From Bifidobacterium asteroides (GTDB taxonomy: Bacteria; Actinomycetota; Actinomycetes; Actinomycetales; Bifidobacteriaceae): a stretch of 64,000 bases of DNA. The notes under the pieces are model-generated. The model had not been told where the DNA came from, ran no database searches, and worked only from the letters and a program-made list of their open reading frames with translations. This document shows, in pieces, positions 34,281 to 43,917 of this stretch; the first letter of the stretch is position 1, and each line of letters begins with the position of its first letter. The position numbers and the translations under genes are program-made. The stretch is taken from positions 62,001 to 126,000 of the forward strand of contig NZ_QGLL01000001.1 in assembly GCF_003202695.1 (NCBI RefSeq). Reading direction: 5' to 3'.

Positions 34281-35269
34281 AGGGTATCCCCTCCGTTCGT
34301 CGCTTCAAGGCCGCGCTGCGCGCTTCCTTTTCCATAGTGCCCCCAGACGGGCTTGAAGATGTTTTTTGCCGCGTGTGGCTTGCTCACGATGCGTCGAGGC
34401 GTGGGTGCGCGCGGGCTGATGATCTCCGTTTCGCCCAGCTGCTGGTCCAGAAGCCGCTGTTCGATCCTTGCCAGTGTGTGGGAGACTACCAGGGCATTCG
34501 CCGGGCGGTCTTGCGGGTCCTTGGCCAGCATGGACATGACGAAGTTCATGAGTTGGATGTCCACCGAGTCCGGCAGCGGCGGCACAGGATCGTTAACGTG
34601 TGCTGCGGCGATGTCCACCGGAGTGGCGCCGGTGAAGGGCCGGTGCCCGCAGAGACCCTCGTAGGCCACCACGCCCAAGGAGTAGATGTCGGACTGGGGA
34701 GTGGCCTGGAGGCCCTGGGCCTGCTCGGGCGAGATGTACTGGGCCGTGCCCACCACCATGCCGTCCTGGGTGATCTGCCCTTGGTTGGTGGAGTAGGAGA
34801 CCCCGAAGTCGGTGATCTTGACCTCACCGGTGTCAGAGACCATGATGTTGGCCGGCTTGACGTCTCTGTGGATGACTCCATGGGAGTGTGCTACGTAGAG
34901 CCCCCGGGCCGTCTGGATCAGGATGGGCAGCAGCTCGATGGGATCCAGCGCGCCACGGGTTCGGTAGATGTCAGCCAGGGATTGGCTGGGCACGTATTCC
35001 ATGATCAGGAATCCGATGCCGTCATGCTCGTAGTACTCGAAGAGGGCGGCGATGTTTGGATGGGCCAGGTTGGCGGAGTTGTGCGCCTCGGCCCGAAGCC
35101 GCAACAGTTTGGACTCCTCGTTGGTCAGGTCTTCGCGCAGAGCCTTTATGGCCACTACGCGGCCCAGCTCGATGTCGTAGCCCTTCCAGACTTCGCCCAT
35201 GCCCCCTTGCGCAAGGCGGCGGTCCAGACGGTACCGTCGATGAATGAGCTGTCCCTGTATCAGTTTCAC
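34277..35269 (-). CDS. pknA: Serine/threonine kinase PknA (no membrane segment)
   Basis: 330 residues from GTG 35269, with AGGAGG seven bases upstream; the GTG overlaps the pbpA stop as GTGA. The open frame to 35398 lies inside pbpA and is rejected. Kinase features: G-Q-G-G-M-G-E loop, I-K-A-L, H-R-D-V-K-P-A-N and D-F-G-V-S. After the kinase (~1-265) comes a basic, Pro-rich tail and no membrane segment, whereas mycobacterial PknA is membrane-bound. It probably phosphorylates division and wall proteins together with PknB. Confidence 0.92.
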   Translation of the reverse strand: MKLIQGQLIHRRYRLDRRLAQGGMGEVWKGYDIELGRVVAIKALREDLTNEESKLLRLRAEAHNSANLAHPNIAALFEYYEHDGIGFLIMEYVPSQSLADIYRTRGALDPIELLPILIQTARGLYVAHSHGVIHRDVKPANIMVSDTGEVKITDFGVSYSTNQGQITQDGMVVGTAQYISPEQAQGLQATPQSDIYSLGVVAYEGLCGHRPFTGATPVDIAAAHVNDPVPPLPDSVDIQLMNFVMSMLAKDPQDRPANALVVSHTLARIEQRLLDQQLGETEIISPRAPTPRRIVSKPHAAKNIFKPVWGHYGKGSAQRGLEATNGGDTL

Positions 35270-36729
35270 TTGGCAGCCTCCTGCATGACGCGTTTCATAA
35301 TCGGCCCGGCGATCTCCATGCCATAGGAGGAGATTCCATGTACCACGACGGCTACGGCTACCTTGGGCTTGTCGGCCGGGGCGAATCCTATCATCCACCC
35401 GTCATTTGCCGTATTGCCCGTGCCGATCTGGGCTGTGCCGGACTTGGCGGCCACCTGCATGCCGGGGATGGCCAGATCGGGGTAGCTCTTGGTGATCACT
35501 GCTTCCATCATGCCGGTCAGGGCCTTGGCGGTGTCCGACGAGAAGGCCTGTGAGTAGACCGAGGGCGTTGTTTCGCTGATGACGCTCAGGTCGCTGGAAC
35601 GCACCCGGTCCACTAGGGTCGGCTGCATGAGTTTGCCGCCGTTGGCCACGGCAGCGGCCGTCATGGCAGCCTGCAGCGGGGTGGACAGGGTATCCCCTTG
35701 GCCGATGGAGGCAAGGGCAAGCCGGTCCTGGGACTGGTCCTCGGGGAACTTGGAAGCCACGGCCTTCATGGGCCGTCCTGTGGAATTGGTCCCGTCCAGG
35801 GTGATGGTGGAGCCGTAGCCGAACTTGCGGGCCTGCGTTGCCAGCGTCTTGTCGCCTAGGGCGACCCCCAGCTGGGAGAAGGCCGTGTTGGAGGAGTAGG
35901 CCAGGGCATTCTCCAGGCTGATCTTGCCATTGACCCCGTTGGCCGTGGCAGTGGCGTTGGTCAGATTGTAGTTGGTGTTGGGCAAGGTGTATGAGGCTCC
36001 GGCCGGCAACTCGCTGTCGGGGTGGTAATGGCCGGACTCCAGGGCGGCGGCGGCTACGATCACCTTGAAGGTGGACCCGGGCGGATACAGCTGCGAGGTG
36101 GCCCGGTTGAGCATGGGGTTGTCTGAGCGGGAGGCCAGCTTCTGATAGGCTTGGGAGGCATCGCTGCTGTCGTGGGCGGTCAGGTCTTCGGGGTTGTAGC
36201 TTGGCGTGCTGGCCATGGTCAGGATACGGCCTGTGGAGGGCTCGATGGCCACTACTGAACCAGACAGATTGCCCAGCATGGCGTAGGCGGCCTCTTGCAT
36301 CTTGGGGTTGATGGAGGTCTCGATGGAAGCGCCCTTGTTCTGGGTGCCAGTGAAGAGGGACTTGAGCCGATCCATCCACAGGCTGTCCGACTGGCCGCTC
36401 AGCAGACGGTCGCGCGAGGCCTCGATTCCCCTGTCTGCTGGGCTGGTGATGGAGTAGTAGCCAGTGATGGGCGAGTAGACGGCCCCCTTGTGGTAGTGCC
36501 GCTGGTACTGGAAGGAGTCGTTGATGGGGTCGGACTGGGCCATGACGGCTCCGTCCGATGTCAGGATAGCCCCTCGAGGCGCTGCGTACTCGTGGTAGAG
36601 GGCGCGCAGATTGCGCGGGTCCGAGTTAAGAGTCCCTGCCCGGATCACCATGATGATGGAGCTGGAAAGCCCCAGGATGACGAAGAGGACGATGACGGCG
36701 TTGAAGAGTTGACGCAGGGACTTGTTCAC
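35266..36729 (-). CDS. pbpA: Penicillin-binding protein (PbpA, class B transpeptidase)
   Basis: 487 residues. One N-terminal membrane anchor (~10-30), a dimerisation region, and the transpeptidase domain with S-T-F-K at 219-222 (active-site Ser 219), S-S-N at 279-281 and K-S-G at 429-431, the last a K-T-G variant with Ser. It cross-links peptidoglycan together with the RodA/FtsW glycosyltransferase encoded just upstream. The start overlaps the rodA stop by 4 bp (ATGA), and its stop overlaps the pknA start, so translation is coupled through the block. Confidence 0.95.
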   Translation of the reverse strand: MNKSLRQLFNAVIVLFVILGLSSSIIMVIRAGTLNSDPRNLRALYHEYAAPRGAILTSDGAVMAQSDPINDSFQYQRHYHKGAVYSPITGYYSITSPADRGIEASRDRLLSGQSDSLWMDRLKSLFTGTQNKGASIETSINPKMQEAAYAMLGNLSGSVVAIEPSTGRILTMASTPSYNPEDLTAHDSSDASQAYQKLASRSDNPMLNRATSQLYPPGSTFKVIVAAAALESGHYHPDSELPAGASYTLPNTNYNLTNATATANGVNGKISLENALAYSSNTAFSQLGVALGDKTLATQARKFGYGSTITLDGTNSTGRPMKAVASKFPEDQSQDRLALASIGQGDTLSTPLQAAMTAAAVANGGKLMQPTLVDRVRSSDLSVISETTPSVYSQAFSSDTAKALTGMMEAVITKSYPDLAIPGMQVAAKSGTAQIGTGNTANDGWMIGFAPADKPKVAVAVVVHGISSYGMEIAGPIMKRVMQEAAK

Positions 36730-38270
36730 TGTCCACCTCCTCGAACCTGGCGAATGGGTATGCGGCCAGTGGCTGGCATGTCGTTTGCCTCATCCTGATC
36801 GGTCTGTTCGGCGGATCCTGCATGACGGCCGTGGGCCTGTTGTTCGCGGGAGGTTCTGTCGTCTGAGTCTGAGTCGTTCTGTCCGCTGCGCTGGCCGGTC
36901 TCCTGCTCGCGTAGGACGGCTAGGGCCTCGTACTTGAAAGTGTCCGAGCTGACCTCTGGTGCAGGCTTGTTGGCTGCGTTGGAAATGATGATCAGCAGGA
37001 CGGCCAGGATGCAGTTGGCTACCAGGCTGGAGCCGCCTGCTGCCATGTAGGGCATAGTCAGTCCGGTCAGGGGAATGACCAGGGTGATGCCGCCTACCAC
37101 GGTGAAGACCTGGAAGGCCATGGTGAAGACCAGGCCGGAGGCCAGGAGCTTGCCAAAGCCGTCCTTGATCTTCATGGCCGTGATCATGCCCGAGGCCACG
37201 ATGACCAGATAGAGCGCCAGTACCACCAGCAGGCCGCTCAGCCCCAGCTCTTCGCCTACCGATGTGTAAATGAAGTCGGAGTTGGCCAGGGGGGTGATCC
37301 AGGGGCGTCCCTGGCCCAGACCGGTGCCTGTCAGCCCGCCAGCAGCCAGGCCGAAGATGCCGCGCACCAGCTGGCCGGATCCGCCGAAGGCCTTGCTGAA
37401 CTCAGCGTTGCTGAAGGGGTGCAGCCAGGCATCCACGCGGGCGCCCACATGGGCAAAGATCATGGATGAGGCCACGGCCCCAATGACGAAGAAGACCGAG
37501 CCGATGGCGATCCAGCTGGTGCGGCCGGTGGCCACGTAGAGCATGGAGACGAACATGGCGAAGTACATCAGCGATGTGCCCAGGTCATGCTGGATGACCA
37601 GGACAGCCAGCGAAATCAGCCAGACGATGATGATGGGGCCAAAGTCCTTGATTCGGGGCATCCGCATGCCTAGGAACTTCTTGCCGCCTACGGCCAGCTG
37701 GTCTCGGTGATCGAACAGGTAGGCGGCGAAGAAGAAGGCTAGGAAGAGCTTGGCGAATTCGCCGGGCTGCAGGGTGTGCGACCCTACTCCTACCCAGATG
37801 CGGGCGCCGCCGATCTCGCGGCCGATGCCGGGCAGCATGGGCGACAGGAGCAGGACCAGGCCCACCACCATGCTCACATAGGAGAAGCGGCGCAGCAACC
37901 TGTAGTCACGAAGCAGCACCACCAGCAGCCCGCACAGGACCAGGGCCAGACATAGCCAGATCAGCTGAGTGAAACCCACTCGCGTAGACTGGCCGATCCG
38001 GGCATTGCGCAGGTCTATACGAGTGATCAGGGTGATGCCTAGTGAGCTCAGGATGACGATGCTGGGCAGGATGGCCTGGCTGCCGTAAGGCTGGTAAATC
38101 TCCAACAGGATCCAGAGGGCGATGAAGAGGGCGGCGGTGACTGCCAGCAGGGCGGCGTAGTCCCCGGGGAAACGGCCCGCTGCACGGGCGAACATCTGGA
38201 AGAAGCCGATGAACCCCACCAGTAGGGAGAAGAGCAGAAGGCCCATGCGGCGCAGTCGTGTGATGATCAT
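36726..38270 (-). CDS. rodA: FtsW/RodA/SpoVE-family peptidoglycan glycosyltransferase
   Basis: 514 residues. About ten to twelve membrane segments. Family motifs are seen: the P-x-E-F-A-K-L segment as Q-P-G-E-F-A-K-L-F, G-x-G-x-G-Q-G-R-P, and the catalytic-loop region D-F-I-Y-T-S-V-G-E-E-L-G. A hydrophilic C-terminal tail of ~90 residues (rich in Asp, Gln and Ser) is cytoplasmic and may be a phosphorylation target of the neighbouring kinases (inference). It polymerises lipid II with the partner PbpA. Its start is 2 bp from the phosphatase stop. Confidence 0.95.
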   Translation of the reverse strand: MIITRLRRMGLLLFSLLVGFIGFFQMFARAAGRFPGDYAALLAVTAALFIALWILLEIYQPYGSQAILPSIVILSSLGITLITRIDLRNARIGQSTRVGFTQLIWLCLALVLCGLLVVLLRDYRLLRRFSYVSMVVGLVLLLSPMLPGIGREIGGARIWVGVGSHTLQPGEFAKLFLAFFFAAYLFDHRDQLAVGGKKFLGMRMPRIKDFGPIIIVWLISLAVLVIQHDLGTSLMYFAMFVSMLYVATGRTSWIAIGSVFFVIGAVASSMIFAHVGARVDAWLHPFSNAEFSKAFGGSGQLVRGIFGLAAGGLTGTGLGQGRPWITPLANSDFIYTSVGEELGLSGLLVVLALYLVIVASGMITAMKIKDGFGKLLASGLVFTMAFQVFTVVGGITLVIPLTGLTMPYMAAGGSSLVANCILAVLLIIISNAANKPAPEVSSDTFKYEALAVLREQETGQRSGQNDSDSDDRTSREQQAHGRHAGSAEQTDQDEANDMPATGRIPIRQVRGGGQ

Positions 38271-38272
38271 GA

Positions 38273-39841
38273 CTACTGTCGCCCGCCCTGGTCGGTTTCC
38301 GACGGTGAGGGCTGGGCTGAGGGAGAAGCCGTAGCCTGGCTGGACTCGTCCTTGGCCTCCTTGGCGTGTTCGCGTTTGAGGTCGCCGGCCTCCTTGCGGA
38401 TCAAAGTGACGTGCTCCTTGGCGTCGTCCATGCTGGAGACGGTGATGCCCTCTTCCAGTTGATCACGCCAGGACTGGGGAAGCCCCTTGACGGCGATGTC
38501 CGTGGTTTGCACCGGGTGGGAGAGCGAGAGGGCGAAGGCCTTGGTGGGCACGCCCTGGTAGATGGTCACGCGGCCCTGGTCCGTGCCCAGGTAGTACTGT
38601 TCCTGACTCCATCGATAGGCAGCACCTGTGCCTCCGGCCAAGGCCAGAACCACCAGGGTGATGATGCCGGCCAGGATCAGTCGAATATGCCGATGCCGGG
38701 AGCGCTGACGCTTGAGCTGCTCCAGGTGCTCTTTGTGAATGGCGTTGGCCACGTCGGGATCGTAGGGGTCGGCTGAGGCCGAGCCGTCCTTCTTGTGGAC
38801 GACGGGGATCTCGCTGGTGTCGGGCACATGCCGTTCGCCGCTCTCTTCTCGGGCAGCCGAGGGCTGGGCAGTGCGGCCGTCGTCATCCTCATCCTCCTCC
38901 TTAGCGGAATCCCGATCCTGGCTCAGGTCGGCGGCCCGCTTGGCAGGGGACTCCCGAGACTCATCGCGTAGGCGCGGTGCTGCTGCTACGGGTTCATCCA
39001 AGATGTCGGCCAGGGCCTCCAGGTTGGAGCTGGCTGCGCCGCCTACTAGAGGGGTCTGATGGGGCAGATTGAATGCATCAGCGTCCAAGGCCAGTGTGGC
39101 GTCGGCAATGACCACGGTCACGTTGTCGGTGCTGCCGGCCTTGAGGGCGGATGTAACCAGCTGCTGGGCGCACTCCGCCTGGTCCGAGACCGAAGACAGC
39201 ACCTCGGCGATGGTCGAGTCCTCCAGAACGCCGCAGAGGCCGTCCGAGCAGATCATCCAGCGGTCTGCGGGCAAAGCCTTGGAAATGGAGATGTCCGGGC
39301 GGGGATCGATGTCGAAGTCCCCTAGGACCCGCATGACCACGTTGCGCTGAGGGTGGTTGCGGGCTTCGGCCGGAGAGATGCGGCCGGTGTCGATAAGGTG
39401 CTGCACGTAAGAGTGGTCCTGGGTCATCCGGATCAGCTTGCCCTCCCGCAGGAGGTAGCCTCGGGAGTCCCCGATATGGGCCAGCACCCAGGAGTTGTCG
39501 GCCAGAGCCAGGGCTGTGACCGTGGTGCCCATGCCTGATAGCCGGTGTTCGCGCTTGGCTTTGCCCACGATGGCATCATGGGCCGCGATGACCGAGGTTT
39601 CCATCATCCGAGCCAGGGCCTGCACGTCCTGCTCCCGGTCGTCGCGTTCGATGTGTGCCAGGGACCGGATGGCTATGGTCGATGCTGTATCCCCGCCTGC
39701 GTGGCCGCCCATGCCGTCGCACATGGCTATCAGGCGCTCGCCGGCGAAGGCGGAATCCTGGTTGTTGCTGCGTACGTACCCTACGTCTGAAACCGCTGTG
39801 GAGTAGAGGAACAGCTTCTGGCTCGCATCGTTCCTGGTCAT
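38273..39841 (-). CDS. pstP: PP2C-type serine/threonine phosphatase (PstP)
   Basis: 522 residues. The PP2C domain (~1-245) has R-S-N-N-Q-D, M-C-D-G-M-G-G-H-A-G-G-D, I-G-D-S-R-G-Y and S-D-G-L-C-G, which hold the metal-binding aspartates. A long acidic linker (~270-375), one membrane segment (~385-405) and an extracellular part follow; the linker is Asp/Glu/Ser-rich and probably disordered. It removes phosphate from PknA/PknB substrates and from the kinases. It lies between fhaB and rodA in the operon. Confidence 0.95.
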   Translation of the reverse strand: MTRNDASQKLFLYSTAVSDVGYVRSNNQDSAFAGERLIAMCDGMGGHAGGDTASTIAIRSLAHIERDDREQDVQALARMMETSVIAAHDAIVGKAKREHRLSGMGTTVTALALADNSWVLAHIGDSRGYLLREGKLIRMTQDHSYVQHLIDTGRISPAEARNHPQRNVVMRVLGDFDIDPRPDISISKALPADRWMICSDGLCGVLEDSTIAEVLSSVSDQAECAQQLVTSALKAGSTDNVTVVIADATLALDADAFNLPHQTPLVGGAASSNLEALADILDEPVAAAPRLRDESRESPAKRAADLSQDRDSAKEEDEDDDGRTAQPSAAREESGERHVPDTSEIPVVHKKDGSASADPYDPDVANAIHKEHLEQLKRQRSRHRHIRLILAGIITLVVLALAGGTGAAYRWSQEQYYLGTDQGRVTIYQGVPTKAFALSLSHPVQTTDIAVKGLPQSWRDQLEEGITVSSMDDAKEHVTLIRKEAGDLKREHAKEAKDESSQATASPSAQPSPSETDQGGRQ

Positions 39842-39847
39842 GGGCGG

Positions 39848-40366
39848 CTACCTCAACTCGAAGGTGGTGGCTCCGATGCGCACGGGAACCTCCGCCGGTA
39901 GGATTGTCGGCGCCATGATTTTCTGCCCAGAGACGACGGTGCCGTTGGTGGATCCCAGATCCTCGATGGCCCATCGGTTCGATGCGGGGTCCTGGTAGAC
40001 CCGCGCATGATGGCCCGAGACGAACTCGTCATCCAGCACCAGAGTGTTCGAGGAGGAGCGGCCTAGAGTGATGGGATGTCCGGACAACGGCGTGGAGGAG
40101 CCAGCCAGAGGTCCGTCGATGACGACCAGCAATGAGGGCTCGTCGCTTGCAGATTCAATCTTGCTGACCGGGGCGTCGGGCACGGATCTGGCGGCCGCCG
40201 GCAGCTTGCGCTGGGCTGCGCGCTGGCTGCGTCGACGGGTATGAGAAGTCTTAGGGCTGAAGGTCTCGATATCTTTGCGGAGCGAACGGATGGCCAGCCA
40301 GACGAATACCCATAGCAGAGCCAGGAATCCGTATTTGAGGATGGCGAATGTCAGTTCAGTCAGCAT
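39848..40366 (-). CDS. fhaB: FHA-domain protein FhaB (FipA-like)
   Basis: 172 residues. An N-terminal membrane segment (~6-26) is followed by a basic linker and a C-terminal FHA domain (~75-172), with G-R-S-S-S-N and S-x-x-H-A-R, then L-G-S-T-N-G-T. FHA domains bind phosphothreonine, so it links kinase output to division proteins; FipA is the mycobacterial homologue. The gene is followed by pstP after 6 bp. All features are usual. Confidence 0.93.
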   Translation of the reverse strand: MLTELTFAILKYGFLALLWVFVWLAIRSLRKDIETFSPKTSHTRRRSQRAAQRKLPAAARSVPDAPVSKIESASDEPSLLVVIDGPLAGSSTPLSGHPITLGRSSSNTLVLDDEFVSGHHARVYQDPASNRWAIEDLGSTNGTVVSGQKIMAPTILPAEVPVRIGATTFELR

Positions 40367-40399
40367 AATGATTCGACCTTACTTCAAGGTCTGGGCGAC

Positions 40400-41104
40400 T
40401 TACGAATCCTGTTCCTGCGACGACGCCCAGTAGAGGATGCGGGTACGGCCGATGGTGATGGTGTTGCCGTCCAGCAGGGTGGCTGCGGGAACCTGATGCC
40501 CCTCCACATAAGTGCCGTTGGTTGACCCCAGATCACGGGCTACCACGCCCTTGTCAGTGATCTCGATTTGTAGATGCCGACGGGAAATGCCCGCGTCGTC
40601 AATGACGATGTCGCAGGTGGACCCACGGCCGATGGTGGTGATGGGGGCGGTCAGCAGATACTGGCGGCCGTTGATCTCCAGCACCGGGCAGTCCTTGGAC
40701 TCTTCCGGGGTGGTGACAGGCGCCGCGTTACCCTGGACTGACTCGGCGGACAAGTGGAAGTCGCCCTTGTTCAGGTTGAGATCCTCCTCGAAGACGACCA
40801 CGACTGGACCGACGAAGGCATAGTGCTGGCTTTCGGCGTACTTGGTCAGGTTGTCCGCCAGCTCGTTGGCCAAGGCCTCCGAACCCCACTGCTCGATGCG
40901 GTCAAAGTCGGGGGTGGATAGTCTGAATCGGTACTCGTTGGGTGCCACAGTACGGTCGCGACCGACAGGCATGGCCTGTGAGTCTATCTCACGCTCGAGG
41001 GCGCTCGACAGATCGACGGGCTGTAGGTCCTTGGAGCCGAACTTCGAGAAGACACCGTTAACGGCGCCTTCTACGCTCTTCTCGAAACGATCGAGAACGC
41101 TCAT
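40400..41104 (-). CDS. fhaA: FHA-domain protein FhaA (DUF3662 + FHA)
   Basis: 234 residues from ATG 41104 (M-S-V-L-D-R-F-E-K), which has GGAAAGGG six bases further upstream; ATG 41110 directly abuts that site and is less likely. The N-terminal DUF3662 (~1-125) has R-F-E-K-S-V-E-G-A-V-N-G-V-F-S-K-F. The C-terminal FHA domain (~150-234) has G-R-G-S-T-C and S-R-R-H, then L-G-S-T-N-G-T. Phosphothreonine reader, partner of the peptidoglycan machinery (MviN in mycobacteria). First gene of the seven-gene minus-strand operon. Confidence 0.95.
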   Translation of the reverse strand: MSVLDRFEKSVEGAVNGVFSKFGSKDLQPVDLSSALEREIDSQAMPVGRDRTVAPNEYRFRLSTPDFDRIEQWGSEALANELADNLTKYAESQHYAFVGPVVVVFEEDLNLNKGDFHLSAESVQGNAAPVTTPEESKDCPVLEINGRQYLLTAPITTIGRGSTCDIVIDDAGISRRHLQIEITDKGVVARDLGSTNGTYVEGHQVPAATLLDGNTITIGRTRILYWASSQEQDS

Positions 41105-41333
41105 AGTCATCCCTTTCCATATAACCCCTTCATAGTACGTGACCCTGTCGGAAGGAGGTAATGGGCGCTCGGATGCTTGCAATTTCTCCAATGAACAGGA
41201 CCAAGCGAGCGCGAATGCCAGAATGGCACATCGGGACAGAGGCTGATCGAATTCCCCTTTGGCACCTGGGCGCCTATCATCGTGGCAGACGCATGGTCAT
41301 GGGGACCATGCCAGAGATATTTGAGGAGCGAGC

Positions 41334-43763
41334 ATGGCCGAAGAGGTGGATCGGGCGATGGAGGCATATCCGCGGGCCAAGGCCCGGACCCTGCGGTTTA
41401 CGTTGGGTGCGCCACGGTCGGCCTTGGCGGTGGGGGACGGCTCACGGGCCGTCTTTCTGCGCTCCGACGGGCCTGAGGACCTGGTGACCGGGCTCTGGCT
41501 GTCTGTCTTCGATCAGGAAGGCCGCCACCATGAGGTGCTCCTGGCCGACCCCAGGGTCCTGCTGGAGGATGCAGACCGGGAACAGGTGCCGGCCGCCGAG
41601 CTGGCTCGTAGGGAGCGCTCGCGAGAAGGTAGCGAGGGCATTGTCGACTACAGCGTGGATGATGCCGGGGATCGGGTGGTCTTTGCCCTTGGTGGCCGAC
41701 TCTGGCTCTCGCTGATCGCCTCTGATGGTCTCACTGCCTCCACGCGGGCTCTGAGCCTGGAGCATGGTGACTTGGCTGTGCTCAATCCCGCCATCAGCCC
41801 TGACGGCACCATGGTGGCCTATACGACTGGTAGCCGATTGATGGTGGTTACCATCGGGCAGGATGCCGGGCAGGACCGTGAGCGAGCTGTCCTGGCTCTG
41901 CGCCCCGGTACTGATGATCGGATGCAGCTGGGGCTGGCCGAGTTCGTGGCTGGCGAGGAGATGAACCGCTACCGGGGGTTCTGGTGGTCACCGGACTCCC
42001 GGGCCCTGCTGGTCGAGCACACGGATTCTTCCGATGAGCCGATCTGGTACATCAGCGATCCGGCCAACCCTCAGGCCGGGCCGCGCGCCCGGCGGTATCC
42101 CCAGGCGCTGACTGCCAACGCCCGCGTCGGGTTGAGTCTGGTTTTCCTGGGCCATGATGATGCCGATCCCTGGGTGGGCGAGGTGGACTGGAACCGTCAG
42201 GTCTTTGAGTACCTGGCCGTGGTCCGTTGGCAGGAAGGGCATCGTCCCCTCCTGCTGGTTCAGAATCGTCGGCAAACCGAAGACAGGATCATGGACGTGC
42301 AGGTGCCGGATGTCCGCCAGGGCTTGGATCAGGGCCAGGATATGACCTTGCTTGATCCCGAGGCGGCGCCCAAGGTGGCCACCAGGGTTCTGCAGGAGCA
42401 CGGCAACGACCAGTGGATCGACCTGGTGCCCGGGTTGCCGGGCTACCGGCCCCAGGGCGGTCTGGTGGATGCCTGCATTGATTTAGAAGCCGACACCACA
42501 CGGTTGCGCCTTGATGGGCGCGTATTCTCCCCGGCTGGCTGCCAGATTCGGCAGGTGCTGTCTGTGGAGGACCATGATGTGCTGGCGGTGGTCTCCACCG
42601 ATCCTCGCAGTTTCGATCTGATGCGTCTGGGGTATGACGGTTCCATCCACGTGCTCAACCGGCTGCCCGGAGTGTGGTCTGCCTCGCGTGCCGGCCATGG
42701 CATCGTGGTCAGCGGACGGACCATGGCCTCGGCACAGGGGCAGGTGCGCCACTGCTACTTGGGCGCTGATGGGGATCTGGACCGCTTGGGTGCTGAAGGA
42801 CTGGGCCTGGTAGGTGAAGCCCGCCCCGATAGCACCTTGAGATCGGTCGCTGATCCCGCTGCCTCGGGCCAGGTTGGCAGCCGGCAGGAGCATCAGGATC
42901 GTCCTGATCGCCGAGCCGTGGATGCTGGTCATATTAACAGCCAGGGAGCCATGAGCGCCGTTCTTGCCGATACCAGCAGCGATCCCGGATTCACTCCCAA
43001 CGTGGACTTCGTGCGCATGGGTCAGCACGAGCTGTTCGCAGCCATCGTCAGACCGTCTGAATCCAGCCCCTACGCCAGTGCCGACAGCCTGCCCGTCCTG
43101 CTCAAGCCTTACGGCGGACCTGGCGCCCAGCAGGTGGTCTTCAACCAGTCCTACTACTGGGAGTCTCAGTGGTGGGCTGATCAAGGCTTCCTGGTCCTGA
43201 CCGCCGACGGCCGGGGTACGCCTGGTCGTGGTCCTGCCTGGGATCGGGCCATCTTTGAAGACATGGCCCAGGTGACTCTGGATGACCAGCTTGAGGCTCT
43301 GGAGGCCCTGCCGGACTTCGCTCCCGAGGCCGACCTGGGGCATGTGGCCATGATCGGCTGGTCCTATGGCGGCTTCCTGTCGGCCCTATCGGTTCTTCGG
43401 GCCCCCGACCGGATCCATGCAGCCTGCGCAGGCGCCCCGCCTACGGACTGGACTCTTTATGACACCCATTACACCGAGCGCTATCTGGGCATGGACCCTG
43501 CCGTCTACCGACGCAATGGGATCATTGATGACGCACCCTCGCTGCGCCGACCGCTGATGCTGATCCATGGGTTTGCGGATGACAACGTCTCCGTCGCCAA
43601 CACTCTGAGGCTCTCCAGCGCTCTGATGGCGGCTGGCCGTCCCCATACGGTTCTGCCGCTGACCGGCATCACCCACATGACCAACGACGAGACCGTGGCC
43701 GAGAACCTGCTTATTCTGCAGCGTGACTTTCTGCGGGAGGCCCTCAAGAACAAGACGGACTGA
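41334..43763 (+). CDS. S9-family prolyl oligopeptidase / dipeptidyl peptidase IV
   Basis: 809 residues; ATG 41334 with TTGAGGAG upstream. The N-terminal ~530 residues are a beta-propeller of the DPP-IV type; the C-terminal ~280 are an alpha/beta-hydrolase with Ser 677 (G-W-S-Y-G-G), Asp 749/750 (F-A-D-D-N-V) and His 781 (T-H-M-T-N). No signal peptide, so it is cytoplasmic. It removes X-Pro dipeptides or cleaves after Pro in short peptides. An unusual low-complexity region (~residues 500-535) links propeller and hydrolase. Monocistronic. Confidence 0.9.
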   Translation: MAEEVDRAMEAYPRAKARTLRFTLGAPRSALAVGDGSRAVFLRSDGPEDLVTGLWLSVFDQEGRHHEVLLADPRVLLEDADREQVPAAELARRERSREGSEGIVDYSVDDAGDRVVFALGGRLWLSLIASDGLTASTRALSLEHGDLAVLNPAISPDGTMVAYTTGSRLMVVTIGQDAGQDRERAVLALRPGTDDRMQLGLAEFVAGEEMNRYRGFWWSPDSRALLVEHTDSSDEPIWYISDPANPQAGPRARRYPQALTANARVGLSLVFLGHDDADPWVGEVDWNRQVFEYLAVVRWQEGHRPLLLVQNRRQTEDRIMDVQVPDVRQGLDQGQDMTLLDPEAAPKVATRVLQEHGNDQWIDLVPGLPGYRPQGGLVDACIDLEADTTRLRLDGRVFSPAGCQIRQVLSVEDHDVLAVVSTDPRSFDLMRLGYDGSIHVLNRLPGVWSASRAGHGIVVSGRTMASAQGQVRHCYLGADGDLDRLGAEGLGLVGEARPDSTLRSVADPAASGQVGSRQEHQDRPDRRAVDAGHINSQGAMSAVLADTSSDPGFTPNVDFVRMGQHELFAAIVRPSESSPYASADSLPVLLKPYGGPGAQQVVFNQSYYWESQWWADQGFLVLTADGRGTPGRGPAWDRAIFEDMAQVTLDDQLEALEALPDFAPEADLGHVAMIGWSYGGFLSALSVLRAPDRIHAACAGAPPTDWTLYDTHYTERYLGMDPAVYRRNGIIDDAPSLRRPLMLIHGFADDNVSVANTLRLSSALMAAGRPHTVLPLTGITHMTNDETVAENLLILQRDFLREALKNKTD

Positions 43764-43917
43764 TAGGAAGGCAGTCTTGGGAGTGACCTTGTGACCTGTT
43801 GATGGGAAGGCCGAAACTGGTTGGGTTGGCTCTCGTGGCTATGAGCGCAAGTCGCACCTCGGAGGAGGCTGTTTGGACTAACGCTCTGCTGGCCGTTGCT
43901 TCCGCTAGATTGGGGTT

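Noticed and set aside
43764-43917. Fluoride riboswitch before the ClC gene
   Set aside because: The conserved GG-GATGG...TTCGCC and CTGATGA-GCC parts were looked for and are absent.
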